A stretch of DNA of 64,000 bases from Riemerella columbina (GTDB taxonomy: Bacteria > Bacteroidota > Bacteroidia > Flavobacteriales > Weeksellaceae): assembly GCF_030517065.1 (NCBI RefSeq), contig NZ_CP103950.1, positions 1,302,001 to 1,366,000 on the forward strand, in the 5' to 3' direction. How positions within the stretch are numbered: the first letter of the stretch is position 1; every line of letters begins with the position of its first letter. Both the position numbers and the translations under genes were made by a program. Below the pieces are notes generated by a model, which had not been told where the DNA came from, did no database searches, and was given only the letters and a program-made list of their open reading frames with translations. Below are positions 7,801 through 16,352 of the stretch, piece after piece.

Positions 7801-9153
7801 CATTGTCATTCCGATGTCTATTCCTTTGATTTTTCTATAAATATCGGTGGCATAATTGTCCGTCATCCCACTCACGAAATCCAACACGCCCAAAACTTTC
7901 TGATAGACGCTATCGGTCTCGTACTTAAACTGTTGCGGAATGAGTTGGAGGGCTTTTTCATCGTATTTTTTCCGTTGGGAATGAGGTTTTAGCATCGGTG
8001 GAATTAAATGGTGCAACAGTTCATACATCACATTATAACCTGCATTTTCTATCTCCACCACGGCTTTGTGATTGTAGATTTTCTCGATGGAAAATTGCTC
8101 TATATCCTGCAAAGATCGGTTATCACGCTTGTAAATTCCCAATAACGATTTCTGTAGCGTTCCCTCAAAAATGACTTGGCTATTCTCTTGGTACAATTGC
8201 ACGGCTTTGGTGACCAATGCGTTAATCACCTTGGCACGGAGGTAGGAAATTTGCTCATTGGCGTTAGAAATGGTTTGCAGTTTTTCATCTACCCTTTTGG
8301 TATTGCCCTCCACGGATTTAATCAGGTCGTAGAAGAGATTTTTGCAGTCCGCCGTGGCGACAATCCCCAGCCGATGGGCATCTTCCATATCTATAATATT
8401 GTAGCAAATATCGTCCGCCGCCTCTACCAACCACACGAAAGGATGGCGTTTGTAGCTGAGTGGTTCGTGGGTGTCCTGTTGCATAGCGGTCTGGCGAGCA
8501 ATGTGCTGAAAGGTGGATTTTTCGTTCTGAAAAAAGCCGAATTTCTTTTTATAAATGATGCTTTTATCCTTCGCAATGGACTCGCAAGGGTATTTGGCGA
8601 TGCTTGCCAATGTGGTGAAAGTCAGCTGTGTACCGCCAGCGTCTTTGCCATTTTGTTGATTGGTTAAAATCCTAATGGCATTGGCATTGCCTTCAAAATT
8701 AACAAAGTCCGCCCATTCTTTTTCGGTAAATTGAGGTTTGAGTTCGGCTTCATTTTTTTCAAAATAACTGGCGATGGCATCTTCTCCCGAATGTCCAAAG
8801 GCAGGATTGCCAATATCGTGGCACAGACACGCTGCCGCAATAACCTCGCTCAACTGATGTTGGTAAAAATGGGTGGCTTCTTCGGACAATTCTCCAGCGA
8901 AATGGGTAGAGATATACGCCCCCACCAAACTGCCCAAACTGCGCCCCACAGAGGAAACCTCCAACGAGTGCGTGAGCCGATTATGCACAAAAACACTGCC
9001 TGGCAAAGGGAAAACTTGGGTTTTATTCTGCAATCTTCTGAAAGCAGAGGAGAAAATAATTCGGTCAAAATCCCGCTGAAAATCATTGCGAGAGACCTGA
9101 GTGGGGGTGTGATTTCCTGTTCTTTGGTTGGTAAAAAGCTGATTGAGCATCAT
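7798..9153 (-). CDS. dgt: dGTP triphosphohydrolase (dGTPase-family HD phosphohydrolase)
   Basis: A 451-residue HD-domain enzyme that cleaves dNTPs to deoxynucleoside and triphosphate. The N-terminus has FDRIIFSSAFRRLQNKTQVFPL and THSLEVSSVGRSLG. The metal site is the H...HD...D series with CHDIGNPAFGHSGE (~116-129). Length is normal for the family. The final residues (GMTM) are encoded at the junction with the LysR remnant, so the extreme C-terminus may have been altered by that deletion, away from the active site. Confidence 0.92.
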   Translation of the reverse strand: MMLNQLFTNQRTGNHTPTQVSRNDFQRDFDRIIFSSAFRRLQNKTQVFPLPGSVFVHNRLTHSLEVSSVGRSLGSLVGAYISTHFAGELSEEATHFYQHQLSEVIAAACLCHDIGNPAFGHSGEDAIASYFEKNEAELKPQFTEKEWADFVNFEGNANAIRILTNQQNGKDAGGTQLTFTTLASIAKYPCESIAKDKSIIYKKKFGFFQNEKSTFQHIARQTAMQQDTHEPLSYKRHPFVWLVEAADDICYNIIDMEDAHRLGIVATADCKNLFYDLIKSVEGNTKRVDEKLQTISNANEQISYLRAKVINALVTKAVQLYQENSQVIFEGTLQKSLLGIYKRDNRSLQDIEQFSIEKIYNHKAVVEIENAGYNVMYELLHHLIPPMLKPHSQRKKYDEKALQLIPQQFKYETDSVYQKVLGVLDFVSGMTDNYATDIYRKIKGIDIGMTM

Positions 9154-9192
9154 TCCGATTTGAATATAAAATAAGGTACAAACTTAAGAAAA

Positions 9193-9801
9193 TTATTCTT
9201 TTCTACGGATGGAAATAATCTGTACTGGCGCTTTAAGCAGTTGTTTTTGTCCATAATTTTCCCACATAACGGTTTCGCCTTTTTGGATTTCTTCCACCAC
9301 ATCCATTCCTTTAACCACCTGCCCAAACACCGCAAAGCCATAACCATCAGGGTTTCTCTTGCCACCAAAGTCTAACTGCGGCTGGTTCTGATGCACCACA
9401 ATAAAAAATTCCGTAGTGGCAGAATTGGGCGAGAGCCTTGCCATAGAAATAGCGCCCACTCTATGGGTGAGCCCCGTTTGTTGCGTGGTTTCTATCTCTA
9501 TCGGGGAATGTAAATTAAGGATATCGTTCTGCACGCCGCCTTGTATAACCTCTATTGGAATGGGGCTATTGGGTTGATTGTCCAACCGAACCACGCGGTA
9601 AAACGAAGTGCCATCGTAAGTTTTTTCATCTACATAACGGAGAAAATTAGCCACGGTTTTAGGGGCTTTATCTTCGTATAAATCTAACTCTATATTGCCT
9701 TTATTGGTCTCTATAATCACTTTAGTTTGTGCAGAAAAATGGCTTATCCCAAGGCACAAAACCCAACTTTTAATTAGTGTTTTTATCATTTTTGCTTTCA
9801 T
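9193..9801 (-). CDS. Secreted cyclophilin-type peptidyl-prolyl isomerase
   Basis: About 202 residues. A signal peptide ending in SHFSAQ is followed by a cyclophilin domain: VIIETNKGNIELDLYEDKAPKTVANF, YDGTSFYRVV, then the VFGQVVKGMDVVEEI end. It catalyses prolyl cis-trans isomerisation, here probably in the periplasm. I chose the ATG at 9801 (MKAKMIKTLIKSW), which begins the signal peptide; the frame is open further upstream but the extra residues look unrelated. It precedes dgt by 39 bases on the same strand and may share its transcript. Confidence 0.85.
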   Translation of the reverse strand: MKAKMIKTLIKSWVLCLGISHFSAQTKVIIETNKGNIELDLYEDKAPKTVANFLRYVDEKTYDGTSFYRVVRLDNQPNSPIPIEVIQGGVQNDILNLHSPIEIETTQQTGLTHRVGAISMARLSPNSATTEFFIVVHQNQPQLDFGGKRNPDGYGFAVFGQVVKGMDVVEEIQKGETVMWENYGQKQLLKAPVQIISIRRKE

Positions 9802-9971
9802 TTTTTCATCAAATATAATGATTTTTTTGTTAGAATAGATGGATGAAGTCAGAATAATAAAAAAGAAGTGATGGAAATGCATTTACGGTTTACTATATTA
9901 TCTTAACATCATCCCCTCTATATTTCGGTTTATTTTATTAACTTTGCTGAAATTTAAAATCTATACTAAAA

Positions 9972-10625
9972 ATGAAATTTTTTATTGACACAGCCAACTT
10001 AGAGCAAATTAAAGAAGCCAAAGATTTGGGCATTTTAGACGGGGTAACCACTAACCCTTCCCTTATGGCAAAGGAAGGCATCCAAGGAAAAGAAGCCATC
10101 CTAAAACACTATAAAACCATTTGTGAGTTGGTTGATGGCGACATTTCCGCAGAGGTTCTCTCTACCACTTATGAGGAAATGATTCGTGAAGGGGAAGAAC
10201 TTGCAGCCATCCACCCAAATATCGTGGTTAAAATCCCGATGATTAAAGATGGCGTGAAAGCCCTTAAATACTTCTCCGACCGAGGTATTAAAACCAACTG
10301 CACCCTTATTTTCTCCGCAGGGCAAGCGCTATTAGCCGCCAAAGCGGGTGCCACTTATGTTTCGCCTTTCTTGGGAAGATTAGATGATATTTCTACTGAT
10401 GGCTTAGGCTTAGTTGAGGAAATTCGTGTCATTTATGACAATTATATGTACGAAACGCAAATTTTAGCCGCTTCTATTAGAAACTCTATGCACATCATCA
10501 ATTGTGCTAAAATTGGTGCCGATGTGATCACTTCTCCATTAGCGCCTATTTTAAGTTTATTAAAACACCCTTTAACAGATAATGGTTTGGCGCAATTTGT
10601 GGCTGATGCTAAAAAATTGAGCTAA
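9972..10625 (+). CDS. Transaldolase / fructose-6-phosphate aldolase (TalC/MipB type)
   Basis: A 217-residue short transaldolase of the FSA/TalC subfamily, moving dihydroxyacetone units in the pentose phosphate pathway. It starts [16 protein letters not shown] and has [14 protein letters not shown] (~23-36) and IVVKIPMI with the Schiff-base lysine at Lys87. The C-terminus is complete. A TAACTTTG (9939-9946) -10-type element lies upstream. The sequence alone does not decide between transaldolase and aldolase activity. Confidence 0.92.
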   Translation: MKFFIDTANLEQIKEAKDLGILDGVTTNPSLMAKEGIQGKEAILKHYKTICELVDGDISAEVLSTTYEEMIREGEELAAIHPNIVVKIPMIKDGVKALKYFSDRGIKTNCTLIFSAGQALLAAKAGATYVSPFLGRLDDISTDGLGLVEEIRVIYDNYMYETQILAASIRNSMHIINCAKIGADVITSPLAPILSLLKHPLTDNGLAQFVADAKKLS

Positions 10626-10654
10626 TACAATATAATAATCACCAACACACCACT

Positions 10655-10685
10655 ACCCTGGCTTCTCCAAAAGCTGGGGTTTATT
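10655..10685 (+). terminator. Intrinsic terminator after transaldolase
   Basis: ACCCTGGCTT (10655-10664) pairs with AAGCTGGGGT (10671-10680), a ten-pair stem with two G-T pairs and a six-base loop, followed by TTATT. Confidence 0.6.
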
Positions 10686-10693
10686 AAATCATT

Positions 10694-11416
10694 ATGAATA
10701 AGGAACTTAACAAAGAAATCAAATTTCAAGATTTAGGACTTCAAGCCTATCAAACCGCTTTTGATACCCAAGAAAGTTTGATGAAAAGCATCATTGACCT
10801 CAAACTAAAAAACCGCGATAGAACTGATGGCTTGTATGAAAAAACACCCAACTATTTCCTATTTGTGGAGCATCCGCATGTGTATACTTTGGGAAAAAGC
10901 GGCGATGAACACAATATGCTCATCAACGAAGAGCAACTCAAAAAAATCAATGCTACTTTTGTGAAAACCAATCGTGGTGGGGACATTACTTACCACGGTT
11001 TTGGGCAAATTGTGGGCTACCCTATTTTGGATTTGGATAATTTTAAAACCGATATCCACGCCTATATGCGCAGTTTAGAGGAGGTGATCATCCGCGTGAT
11101 TGCGGAATATGGGCTTAAAGGCGAGCGCTCCGAAGGCGAAACTGGCGTATGGCTGGATGTTGGAAAACCCTACGCTCGGAAAATCTGCGCTATGGGCGTA
11201 AAAACTTCTAAATGGGTGACTATGCACGGCTTTGCCCTCAATGTTAATACCGATTTAAAATACTTTGAATACATCATTCCGTGTGGTATTAAGGATAAAG
11301 CGGTTACCTCTATGGAACGGGAGCTGGAGCGGCATTTTTCAGATGAAGACATCCGCGTTTTAAAAGAGAAAATAAAACAGCATTTTACTGCCGTTTTTGA
11401 GTCCAATTTTATTTAA
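10694..11416 (+). CDS. lipB: Octanoyltransferase LipB
   Basis: A 240-residue enzyme moving octanoate from acyl carrier protein to lipoyl domains, the first step of lipoate attachment. Motifs are HPHVYTLGKSGDEHNM, the invariant RGGDITYHGFGQIVGYPILDL, and GVWLDVGKPYARKICAMGVK with the catalytic cysteine in KICAMG. The next gene encodes a lipoyl-domain E2, which is a plausible client. Confidence 0.95.
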   Translation: MNKELNKEIKFQDLGLQAYQTAFDTQESLMKSIIDLKLKNRDRTDGLYEKTPNYFLFVEHPHVYTLGKSGDEHNMLINEEQLKKINATFVKTNRGGDITYHGFGQIVGYPILDLDNFKTDIHAYMRSLEEVIIRVIAEYGLKGERSEGETGVWLDVGKPYARKICAMGVKTSKWVTMHGFALNVNTDLKYFEYIIPCGIKDKAVTSMERELERHFSDEDIRVLKEKIKQHFTAVFESNFI

Positions 11417-11431
11417 AAATAAAGTATTTTA

Positions 11432-11456
11432 AAGCCTATTCGTAAAGTTTAGGCTT
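11432..11456 (+). terminator. Possible terminator after lipB
   Basis: AAGCCTA (11432-11438) and TAGGCTT (11450-11456) form a seven-pair stem; the downstream stretch is only moderately T-rich. Confidence 0.4.
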
Positions 11457-11464
11457 CGCTTTGT

Positions 11465-11495
11465 TTTGAAAATAACAAAAAAAAGATTATCTTTG
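11465..11495 (+). promoter_or_regulatory. Bacteroidota-type promoter of the E2 gene
   Basis: TTTG (11465-11468), then 19 bases, then TATCTTTG (11488-11495) fits the Bacteroidota consensus and lies 21 bases before the ATG at 11517. This supports the downstream start over the longer frame, whose start would fall on the promoter. Confidence 0.8.
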
Positions 11496-11516
11496 CTACC
11501 ATTCAAAACTAAAACA

Positions 11517-12824
11517 ATGGCAGAATATAAATTATTACTTCCGTCTATGGGAGAAGGCGTTATGGAAGCGACGATTATCTCTTGGCTCTATAACGAAGGC
11601 GATAGCGTATCAGAAGATGATAGCGTGGTAGAAATAGCAACCGACAAAGTGGATTCTGATGTGCCCACGCCTGTTTCTGGGAAAATCGTAAAAATCCTTA
11701 AGCAAAAAGATGAAATTGCCCAAGTGGGAGAGCCCATCGCGATATTAGAAACCGAAGCTGAAGGTACTGAAACCGCTACCCCTGAGGCAACATCCACACC
11801 GATAGAAAAAGCACCAGAACCTACGCCAGAGCCAGAAGTCATCAGTACTTTAGAAGAACCACTAAAAGTGGCTCAACCTGAGTTTTCTGGCGATTTATAC
11901 CTCTCGCCGTTGGTTAAATCCATTGCTCAAGAGGAAAACATTTCTGAAGAAGAGTTAAAAAACATCCACGGAACAGGCTTAGAAGGGCGAATTACTAAAG
12001 AAGATATTTTAAAATTTGTAGAAAATCGGACAAGTACAAAACCGACTTCTGCACCGAAAGTAGAAACGCCAAAACCAGCCACCACAGCACCTGCAACGCC
12101 AATCAGCATTACCGATGGCGATGAAATTATCCAAATGGATCGGGTGAGAAAAATCATCGCAGACTCTATGGTTAGGAGCAAGCAAACGGCGCCGCATGTG
12201 AGTTCTTTCATAGAAACCGATGTTACCAATGTGGTTAAATGGAGAAATAAAAACAAAAACAGTTTCCAACAGCGCGAAGGCGAAAAACTGACTTTTATGC
12301 CTATTTTCGTGCGTGCTATCGTGAAGGCTATTCAAGATTATCCGTTAATCAATGTCTCTGTAGATGGCGATAAAATCATCAAAAAGAAAAATATCAACAT
12401 CGGAATGGCAACTGCAATGCCTGATGGCAATCTTATTGTCCCTGTGATTAAAAATGCAGATCAACTTTCGCTCAGCGGATTGGCTAAAGCCATCAATGAT
12501 TTGGCTTACCGTGCCAGAAATAAAAAATTAAGACCCGAAGACACCCAAGGGGCTACTTACACCATTTCTAACATCGGAACTTTTGGAAATTTAATGGGGA
12601 CGCCTATTATTCCACTGCCGCAGGTGGCTATTCTGGCTGTGGGCGCTATTGTGAAGAAGCCTGCCGTTTTAGAAACGCCTGATGGCGATGTGATTGCGAT
12701 TAGACAAAAAATGTTTATGAGCCACTCTTATGATCACCGTGTGGTAGATGGTTCTTTGGGCGGAATGTTCCTAAAAGCCGTTAACGATTATCTTGAAAAT
12801 TGGGACTTAGACACCGATATTTAA
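11517..12824 (+). CDS. Dihydrolipoamide acyltransferase (E2 of a 2-oxoacid dehydrogenase)
   Basis: About 435 residues with three parts. The lipoyl domain (1-75) holds the lipoylated lysine in EIATDKVDSDV. A Pro/Thr/Glu-rich linker follows, with a peripheral subunit-binding domain (~125-165, LSPLVKSIAQEENIS and GRITKEDI). The C-terminal catalytic domain (~205-435) ends with the active-site SHSYDHRVVDGSLGG. The lipoyl motif ATDKVDSDVPTP is typical of branched-chain or general E2 proteins of this class, so pyruvate versus branched-chain substrate is open. It stands alone between terminators, directly after lipB. The start at 11517 is set by the promoter and by MAEYKLLLPSMGEG. Confidence 0.93.
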   Translation: MAEYKLLLPSMGEGVMEATIISWLYNEGDSVSEDDSVVEIATDKVDSDVPTPVSGKIVKILKQKDEIAQVGEPIAILETEAEGTETATPEATSTPIEKAPEPTPEPEVISTLEEPLKVAQPEFSGDLYLSPLVKSIAQEENISEEELKNIHGTGLEGRITKEDILKFVENRTSTKPTSAPKVETPKPATTAPATPISITDGDEIIQMDRVRKIIADSMVRSKQTAPHVSSFIETDVTNVVKWRNKNKNSFQQREGEKLTFMPIFVRAIVKAIQDYPLINVSVDGDKIIKKKNINIGMATAMPDGNLIVPVIKNADQLSLSGLAKAINDLAYRARNKKLRPEDTQGATYTISNIGTFGNLMGTPIIPLPQVAILAVGAIVKKPAVLETPDGDVIAIRQKMFMSHSYDHRVVDGSLGGMFLKAVNDYLENWDLDTDI

Positions 12825-12828
12825 TCAT

Positions 12829-12867
12829 AAAAACGATGTTGGAGCTATTTTCAGCATCGTTTTTTTG
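12829..12867 (+). terminator. Intrinsic terminator after the E2 gene
   Basis: AAAAACGATG (12829-12838) pairs with CATCGTTTTT (12855-12864), followed by a T run. The -33 box of the next promoter overlaps the T run. Confidence 0.85.
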
Positions 12868-12895
12868 TTTAGCCCATTAGAAATTGCTACATTTG
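12865..12895 (+). promoter_or_regulatory. Bacteroidota-type promoter of the Cys/Lys-rich peptide gene
   Basis: TTG (12865-12867), 20 bases, then TACATTTG (12888-12895), 27 bases before the ATG. The upstream box is built from the T tract of the preceding terminator. Confidence 0.75.
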
Positions 12896-12922
12896 TTCTA
12901 TTATTTTTAAAATTACAACACT

Positions 12923-13135
12923 ATGAAAAAGTTATTAGCCGTATTAGCTCTATCCGCTTTTACCATTTCTTTCGCGCAAGAAACACCTAAAAAAGCTTGT
13001 TGTGCTCACAAAAACAAAGATAAAAAAGAATGCACCACGAAAGATAAAAAAGACAAAACAGAGCACAAAGACTGCAAAACCAAAGCGGAAAAAGGTGCTA
13101 AAAAATCTTGCTGCGCTTCTAAAAAGGCAGCGTAA
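12923..13135 (+). CDS. Small secreted Cys- and Lys-rich peptide
   Basis: 70 residues: a clear signal peptide (MKKLLAVLALSAFTISFAQ) followed by a ~50-residue, very lysine-rich mature part with six cysteines, including two CC pairs (ACCAH, SCC) and single Cys in KKECTT and HKDCKT. The composition suggests a periplasmic metal-binding or thiol peptide; this is inference from composition only. It has its own promoter and terminator, so it is a real monocistronic gene. No family was recognised. Confidence 0.8.
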   Translation: MKKLLAVLALSAFTISFAQETPKKACCAHKNKDKKECTTKDKKDKTEHKDCKTKAEKGAKKSCCASKKAA

Positions 13136-13145
13136 CGAAAATGAG

Positions 13146-13180
13146 AAAAGGCGGTTTTTTAATGAACTGCCTTTTTTATA
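13146..13180 (+). terminator. Intrinsic terminator after the Cys/Lys-rich peptide gene
   Basis: AAAAGGCGGTT (13146-13156) pairs with AACTGCCTTTT (13165-13175) with one G-T pair, followed by Ts. Confidence 0.8.
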
Positions 13181-13211
13181 ACTTTTATTTCATAATTGAT
13201 ATAAAAAATAG

Positions 13212-13520
13212 ATGGAACGGGTTATTCTATGGACAGATACCGCCAAAAAATCATTTGATGATAATATTACCTATCTTTTAGAAGACTGGACAGAAAAAGA
13301 GATAGAAAATTTTATCAATAAAACCGATGCTGCAATAGAAAATATTCGTTATCAGCCTTATATTGGTAAGTCTATCAATGGATATCCAGAGTATCGGAGC
13401 CTACTTGTTGTACCACAGATCAGTTTAGTATATCGTGTAGTCAATAATTATGAAGTTCTTTTAATCACTTTTTTCAATAACTACCAAAATCCTTATAAAT
13501 TAAAGGTATTTCTCTCGTAA
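13212..13520 (+). CDS. RelE/ParE-family toxin
   Basis: 102 residues with the ParE fold pattern: an N-terminal strand (VILWTDTAKKSFDDN), two helices (ITYLLEDWTEKEIENFINK) and the strand series IGKSINGYPEYRSLLV, ISLVYRVVNNYEVLLITFF. ParE proteins poison gyrase and RelE proteins cleave ribosome-bound mRNA; the absence of clear RelE catalytic residues favours ParE. The partner would normally lie upstream on the same strand. Here the only candidate is a convergent gene whose 3' end overlaps this one by 21 bases (13500-13520). Confidence 0.8.
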   Translation: MERVILWTDTAKKSFDDNITYLLEDWTEKEIENFINKTDAAIENIRYQPYIGKSINGYPEYRSLLVVPQISLVYRVVNNYEVLLITFFNNYQNPYKLKVFLS

Positions 13521-13796
13521 AACCTGCATATATTCTTTATGCTCTTGGACTTTACCATTTTTGTAGTCCTCTTCCGCTTTTTCTATTTCATAGAGCAATG
13601 CCTCTTGAGGTTTAATTAAAGTTAGAATTTTTAGCACTTCATCTGGCGTAAAAGATAACGATTTTAATTTTCTATAAAAAGTAGGCGCAGGAATTCCGAC
13701 TTGCTCAATAATATATGTTTTTTTTAAAGGACTATTATTCAAAAGCCCTTCAATTCCTTCCAATATATTTTTATAAGCAATAACTTCTTGTATCAT
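13500..13796 (-). CDS. Putative antitoxin-like helix-turn-helix protein
   Basis: 98 residues. The middle (IIEQVGIPAPTFYRKLKSLSFTPDEVLKIL) reads as a helix-turn-helix. The C-terminal EKAEEDYKNGKVQEHKEYMQVLREKYL resembles the toxin-binding tails of Bacteroidota ParE antitoxins, which often carry a (E)xDxxxG+xxxHEEVM-type segment. It is convergent with the ParE-like toxin, sharing 21 bases at the 3' ends. Antitoxin function is inferred from neighbourhood and tail similarity. Confidence 0.6.
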   Translation of the reverse strand: MIQEVIAYKNILEGIEGLLNNSPLKKTYIIEQVGIPAPTFYRKLKSLSFTPDEVLKILTLIKPQEALLYEIEKAEEDYKNGKVQEHKEYMQVLREKYL

Positions 13797-13936
13797 ATTT
13801 GATAATATTTAATTACATTTATGGCAAATATACAAATTAAAAATGATACTTTAATATTAAAAAATCTATTCTCCCAAACACCGTTGAAATTTCATCTTAG
13901 AAATTCTTTAACTGCAACAGTCTAAACGATATAAGA

Positions 13937-14647
13937 TTATTTCCTTTTTGTAAAACTGGTGTAGCCTTCATAAGGTTCTAAATATCCTTGGTTCCAATAA
14001 GATTGGAGTAGAGATTCTATGAATTCATCGTGTCTGTAGCGGTGTGGGTCGTAGGGTTCTTTAATATCCACATCTGCGATGTTGCCCTTAACATTCCACC
14101 AAAAAGCACTCCAACCGCCACGAAGTTCTTTAATAATTTCGTAAACCGTTTTGCCCGTGGCGCGGCTCATCAGTTTTGCAAATATTCGCCCTTCGGAAGT
14201 GGTTAAATCCCGCAACTGTGCCTCATATTGTTGTGCCAACTCCTCTTGCTTTTGCCTTGCAAAGCGGCGCTTTTCTGATTTATCCGAAAACTTTGCCATT
14301 TCCTCCTCTACCTCTTGGTATTGCTCCAAAGCTTTTAAAAATAGAGGATAAACTCGGTTCAGTTTTTTACTTAAAAAAAAGTAATAATTTTTATCTAACT
14401 GATTGTTAAACTTCGGTTTATAGAGAATTTTTACTTCATCTAAAACCACTACCGTTTCGCCATCTATTTCGTAGATTTTAGCCCGTTGCTTGGCATCATA
14501 ATAGTAATAATGTCCAGATTCATCTTTTTGTAATGCCTCTTTAGGATACTGAGATAAAGAGGTTATCGTAAGGGTATCTTTGGTTTGGGCAGAAACTAAA
14601 AATCCAAAACAAAGAGAAATTATTGAGGTGGTTATTCTAAAATTCAT
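13937..14647 (-). CDS. DUF4294 domain-containing secreted protein
   Basis: About 236 residues with a signal peptide (MNFRITTSIISLCFGFLVSAQ). A mostly helical, charged domain follows (~55-215; KNYYFFLSKKLNRVYPLFLKALEQYQEVEEEM and GRIFAKLMSRATGKTVYEIIKELRGGWSAFWWN) that I recognise as the flavobacterial DUF4294 family. The function of that family is not known to me. The ATG at 14647 starts the signal peptide. The gene is divergent from the M42 peptidase gene. Confidence 0.8.
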   Translation of the reverse strand: MNFRITTSIISLCFGFLVSAQTKDTLTITSLSQYPKEALQKDESGHYYYYDAKQRAKIYEIDGETVVVLDEVKILYKPKFNNQLDKNYYFFLSKKLNRVYPLFLKALEQYQEVEEEMAKFSDKSEKRRFARQKQEELAQQYEAQLRDLTTSEGRIFAKLMSRATGKTVYEIIKELRGGWSAFWWNVKGNIADVDIKEPYDPHRYRHDEFIESLLQSYWNQGYLEPYEGYTSFTKRK

Positions 14648-14707
14648 TATTTTTACAGCCATATTAAAGTATAAAAAGCAAAAGCAAAAATCATACCTTT
14701 TAAGATT

Positions 14708-15787
14708 ATGAAATTCAAAAAAAAATCATTGGCATTTTTAGAAGATTACCTTAATACCGCCTCTCCTACGGGCTACGAGCACGCTGGGCAGAAAAAATGG
14801 GTCAATTATATTCAACCTTTTGTAGATGAAGTCAGGTTAGACCACTATGGCACGGCTTATGGCATCATCAACCCTGAGGCAGATTTTAAAGTGGTGATAG
14901 AAGCCCACGCCGATGAGATTTCTTGGTATGTCAATTATATTACCGATGATGGCTTAATCTATGTGATTAGAAATGGGGGCTCGGATCAAAGCATTGCGCC
15001 GTCCAAAGTGGTACACATCCACGGTGAAAAAGGTATTGTAAAAGGCGTTTTCGGCTGGCCTGCCATCCATACGAGAGCCAAACAAGAAGAACCAACACCC
15101 AAAATAGAAAACATCTTTATAGACTGCGGCGCCCGCTCCAAAAAAGAAGTGGAAGATTTGGGCATTTCCGTAGGCTGTATGATCACTTATAATGATACTT
15201 TTTTTGAGCTGAACCAGCGCTATTTCGTTGGTAGAGCGCTGGACAACCGCATCGGTGGATTTATGATTGCCGAAGTGGCAAGACTCCTCAAAGAGAATAA
15301 AAAGCAACTGCCTTTTGGGCTTTACATCACCAATTCTGTACAGGAAGAAGTGGGACTCTATGGCGCAGATATGATTGCCGACACCATACAACCCAACATC
15401 GCTATTGTCACCGATGTTACCCACGATACCTCTACGCCATTCATCGATAAGAAGAAAGAAGGCGACCAAAAATGTGGCGATGGTCCCGTGGTTTTCTACG
15501 CACCGAGTGTTCATCATCACATCAGAAATCTCATCACAGAAACTGCAAAAAAGAACAACATCCCATTCCAAAAAGCGGCTGCCAGTCGCGCCACAGGAAC
15601 GGATACTGATGCCTTTGCACATTCTAATGGCGGGGTGCCTTCTGCCCTGATTTCCTTGCCGTTACGCTATATGCATACCACGGTAGAAATGGTGGACAAA
15701 ACCGATGTGCAGCATGTTATTTCCCTCATTTACGAAACCTTGCTCAACATAAAACCCGATATGGATCTCAAATATTTTAAATATTAA
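14708..15787 (+). CDS. M42-family metallo-aminopeptidase
   Basis: A 359-residue co-catalytic zinc peptidase of the M42 (glutamyl aminopeptidase/FrvX) family. Recognisable parts are TASPTGYE near the N-terminus, VIEAHADEISWYV (first metal ligand His and Asp), ALDNRIGGF (bridging Asp), SVQEEVGLYGAD (catalytic Glu pair), VTDVTHDT and the C-terminal LRYMHTTVEMV (last His). It is cytoplasmic and trims N-terminal residues from peptides. The idi gene starts ~37 bases downstream. Confidence 0.93.
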   Translation: MKFKKKSLAFLEDYLNTASPTGYEHAGQKKWVNYIQPFVDEVRLDHYGTAYGIINPEADFKVVIEAHADEISWYVNYITDDGLIYVIRNGGSDQSIAPSKVVHIHGEKGIVKGVFGWPAIHTRAKQEEPTPKIENIFIDCGARSKKEVEDLGISVGCMITYNDTFFELNQRYFVGRALDNRIGGFMIAEVARLLKENKKQLPFGLYITNSVQEEVGLYGADMIADTIQPNIAIVTDVTHDTSTPFIDKKKEGDQKCGDGPVVFYAPSVHHHIRNLITETAKKNNIPFQKAAASRATGTDTDAFAHSNGGVPSALISLPLRYMHTTVEMVDKTDVQHVISLIYETLLNIKPDMDLKYFKY

Positions 15788-15824
15788 ACATAGGGGCAAC
15801 CTGATATAAAAATTGACAAATGCT

Positions 15825-16346
15825 ATGCAAGAACAAGTTGTCTTAGTAACGCCAGAAGACCAAGTGTTGGGGCTGATGGAGAAAATGCAAGCCCATAAAA
15901 GTGGACTATTACACCGTGCTTTTTCCGTGTTTTTATTCAATGAAAAGGGCGAAATGCTCATTCAGAAAAGAGCCGCACAGAAATACCACTCGCCATTATT
16001 GTGGACCAATGCCGTTTGCTCCCACCCCAGAGCCCACGAAACCTATATGGAAGGCGCCAAAAGAAGGCTCAAAGAAGAATTGGGCATTAGCGTAGAGCTT
16101 CAGGAAAAATTTAACTTCATCTATAAAGCCGAAGTGGGACAAGGCCTCTGGGAACACGAGCTGGACCATGTTTTTGTAGGTACTTATAATGGTGATTTTC
16201 ACTTAAACCCTAATGAAGTTGCCGAAGTTCAATTTATTGATATAGAAAGCCTTAAAAAAGACATCCAACAACAGCCTGCGCGCTATACCGAGTGGTTTAA
16301 AATCATCTTAAACGAATATTTATCCGAAATAGAACATCATAATTAA
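15825..16346 (+). CDS. idi: Isopentenyl-diphosphate delta-isomerase (type 1)
   Basis: About 173 residues in the Nudix fold, interconverting isopentenyl and dimethylallyl diphosphates. The catalytic cysteine lies in NAVCSHPRAHETYMEGAKRR, with the Nudix-like helix RLKEELGI, and the second catalytic acid in ELDHVFVG. An upstream in-frame TTG (15813) could add four residues; I prefer the ATG at 15825. gcvT begins six bases after the stop, so co-transcription is likely. Confidence 0.92.
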   Translation: MQEQVVLVTPEDQVLGLMEKMQAHKSGLLHRAFSVFLFNEKGEMLIQKRAAQKYHSPLLWTNAVCSHPRAHETYMEGAKRRLKEELGISVELQEKFNFIYKAEVGQGLWEHELDHVFVGTYNGDFHLNPNEVAEVQFIDIESLKKDIQQQPARYTEWFKIILNEYLSEIEHHN

Positions 16347-16352
16347 AATCTA

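Noticed and set aside
8176-8667. A 163-codon open frame opposite dgt
   Set aside because: It lies wholly antisense to a well-supported dGTPase gene; its translation shows no domain and its openness follows from codon bias of the real gene.
13500-13520. Overlap of toxin and HTH genes as an annotation error
   Set aside because: Both frames keep family-like sequence to their ends, so the overlap is accepted as real.
14954-15622. A 222-codon open frame opposite the M42 peptidase gene
   Set aside because: Antisense shadow; Cys/Phe/His-rich composition without any family pattern.
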